Assembly (NCBI GenBank): GCA_049305865.1
Contig: JBAQPP010000042.1
Span: 1-52,179 of the forward strand
Source of the DNA: UBA6263 sp049305865
GTDB taxonomy: Bacteria; Patescibacteriota; Gracilibacteria; Absconditabacterales; Absconditicoccaceae
Direction of reading: 5' to 3'
Length of the DNA: 52,179 nt
In this document: positions 52,071 to 52,179 of the stretch, one piece after another
How the letters are laid out: each line of letters starts with the position of its first letter
Position numbering within the stretch: position 1 is the stretch's first letter
Notes under the pieces: model-generated
Seen by the model: the letters and a program-made list of their open reading frames with translations, nothing else
The model's database searches: none
What the model was told of the DNA's origin: nothing
Program-made: the position numbers and the translations under genes

Positions 52071-52179
52071 AAACTAATTATTATTCAAATAAAAAACACT
52101 TTTTTCGAATAAACAATATATCAAAATCATACTATATTTCAAAGGAAAATTACTATATATAATCTTGATATAACAAAAA

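Overview
The window reads as a chromosome segment of a Candidate Phyla Radiation bacterium of the Absconditabacteria (SR1) / Gracilibacteria type. In nearly every recognisable gene TGA sits inside the frame at conserved glycine positions (for example the Walker A loop of the PilT-like ATPase at 37699, and the SecA and TrxB glycine motifs), so coordinates here treat TGA as Gly (translation table 25) and end genes only at TAA or TAG. DNA is AT-rich, Shine-Dalgarno sites are scarce and many genes are episymbiont-like hypotheticals. Beyond UGA=Gly, CGA and CGG repeatedly fall at invariant tryptophan positions (thioredoxin, TrxB, SecA, ribosomal S1-like protein, type IIG methylase, MltG, REP-type transposase). 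CGA/CGG is therefore most likely read as Trp in native genes. I recall this reassignment being reported for some Absconditabacteria, which makes that lineage the best guess.

Layout. 1-9.9 kb is a defence-like island: type IIG restriction-modification enzyme (5' end cut), HEPN-like protein, two hypotheticals, KTSC protein, OLD-type ATPase/TOPRIM nuclease, DUF2779 nuclease-like protein, HhH glycosylase-like protein overlapping a PD-(D/E)XK-like protein. 9.9-12.2 kb holds a membrane protein, a hypothetical and an ADP-ribosylglycohydrolase. 12.2-18 kb is dominated by genes with no in-frame TGA (three minus-strand hypotheticals, a Bax-inhibitor-1-like protein, two plus-strand hypotheticals) plus a lipoprotein and HU. 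18-26.5 kb has DUF1152, a large hypothetical, a histidine phosphatase, a dCTP-deaminase/dUTPase-like protein with a methyltransferase, a cysteine-cluster protein, an NrtR-like Nudix regulator and a KH protein. purC (UGA-free) is at 26.7-27.7 kb.

27.9-30.2 kb is a cell-wall/division cluster (mltG, rsmH, ftsL-like), followed by a REP-associated tyrosine transposase and an orphan transcription unit. 31.1-34.8 kb is a partly duplicated cassette of surface or coiled-coil proteins, each with a 21-bp in-frame tandem repeat. 34.9-42.8 kb has membrane proteins, a PilT/KH ATPase, a divergent pyruvate kinase and two VirB2/TrbC-like membrane proteins. 42.9-46.3 kb has trxB-trxA, tRNA-Arg(CCU), rpsO and an S1-domain protein. 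46.4-52.1 kb has TldD/PmbA, a UGA-free hypothetical, a small ORF and secA.

Two gene populations are interleaved: native genes rich in in-frame TGA with CGA=Trp, and about ten genes with no internal TGA, all glycines as GGN and rare CGA apparently at Arg positions. Two of the latter reach a TGA at or just before an intrinsic terminator, as if written in the standard code. These look like imported standard-code genes living in a recoded genome.
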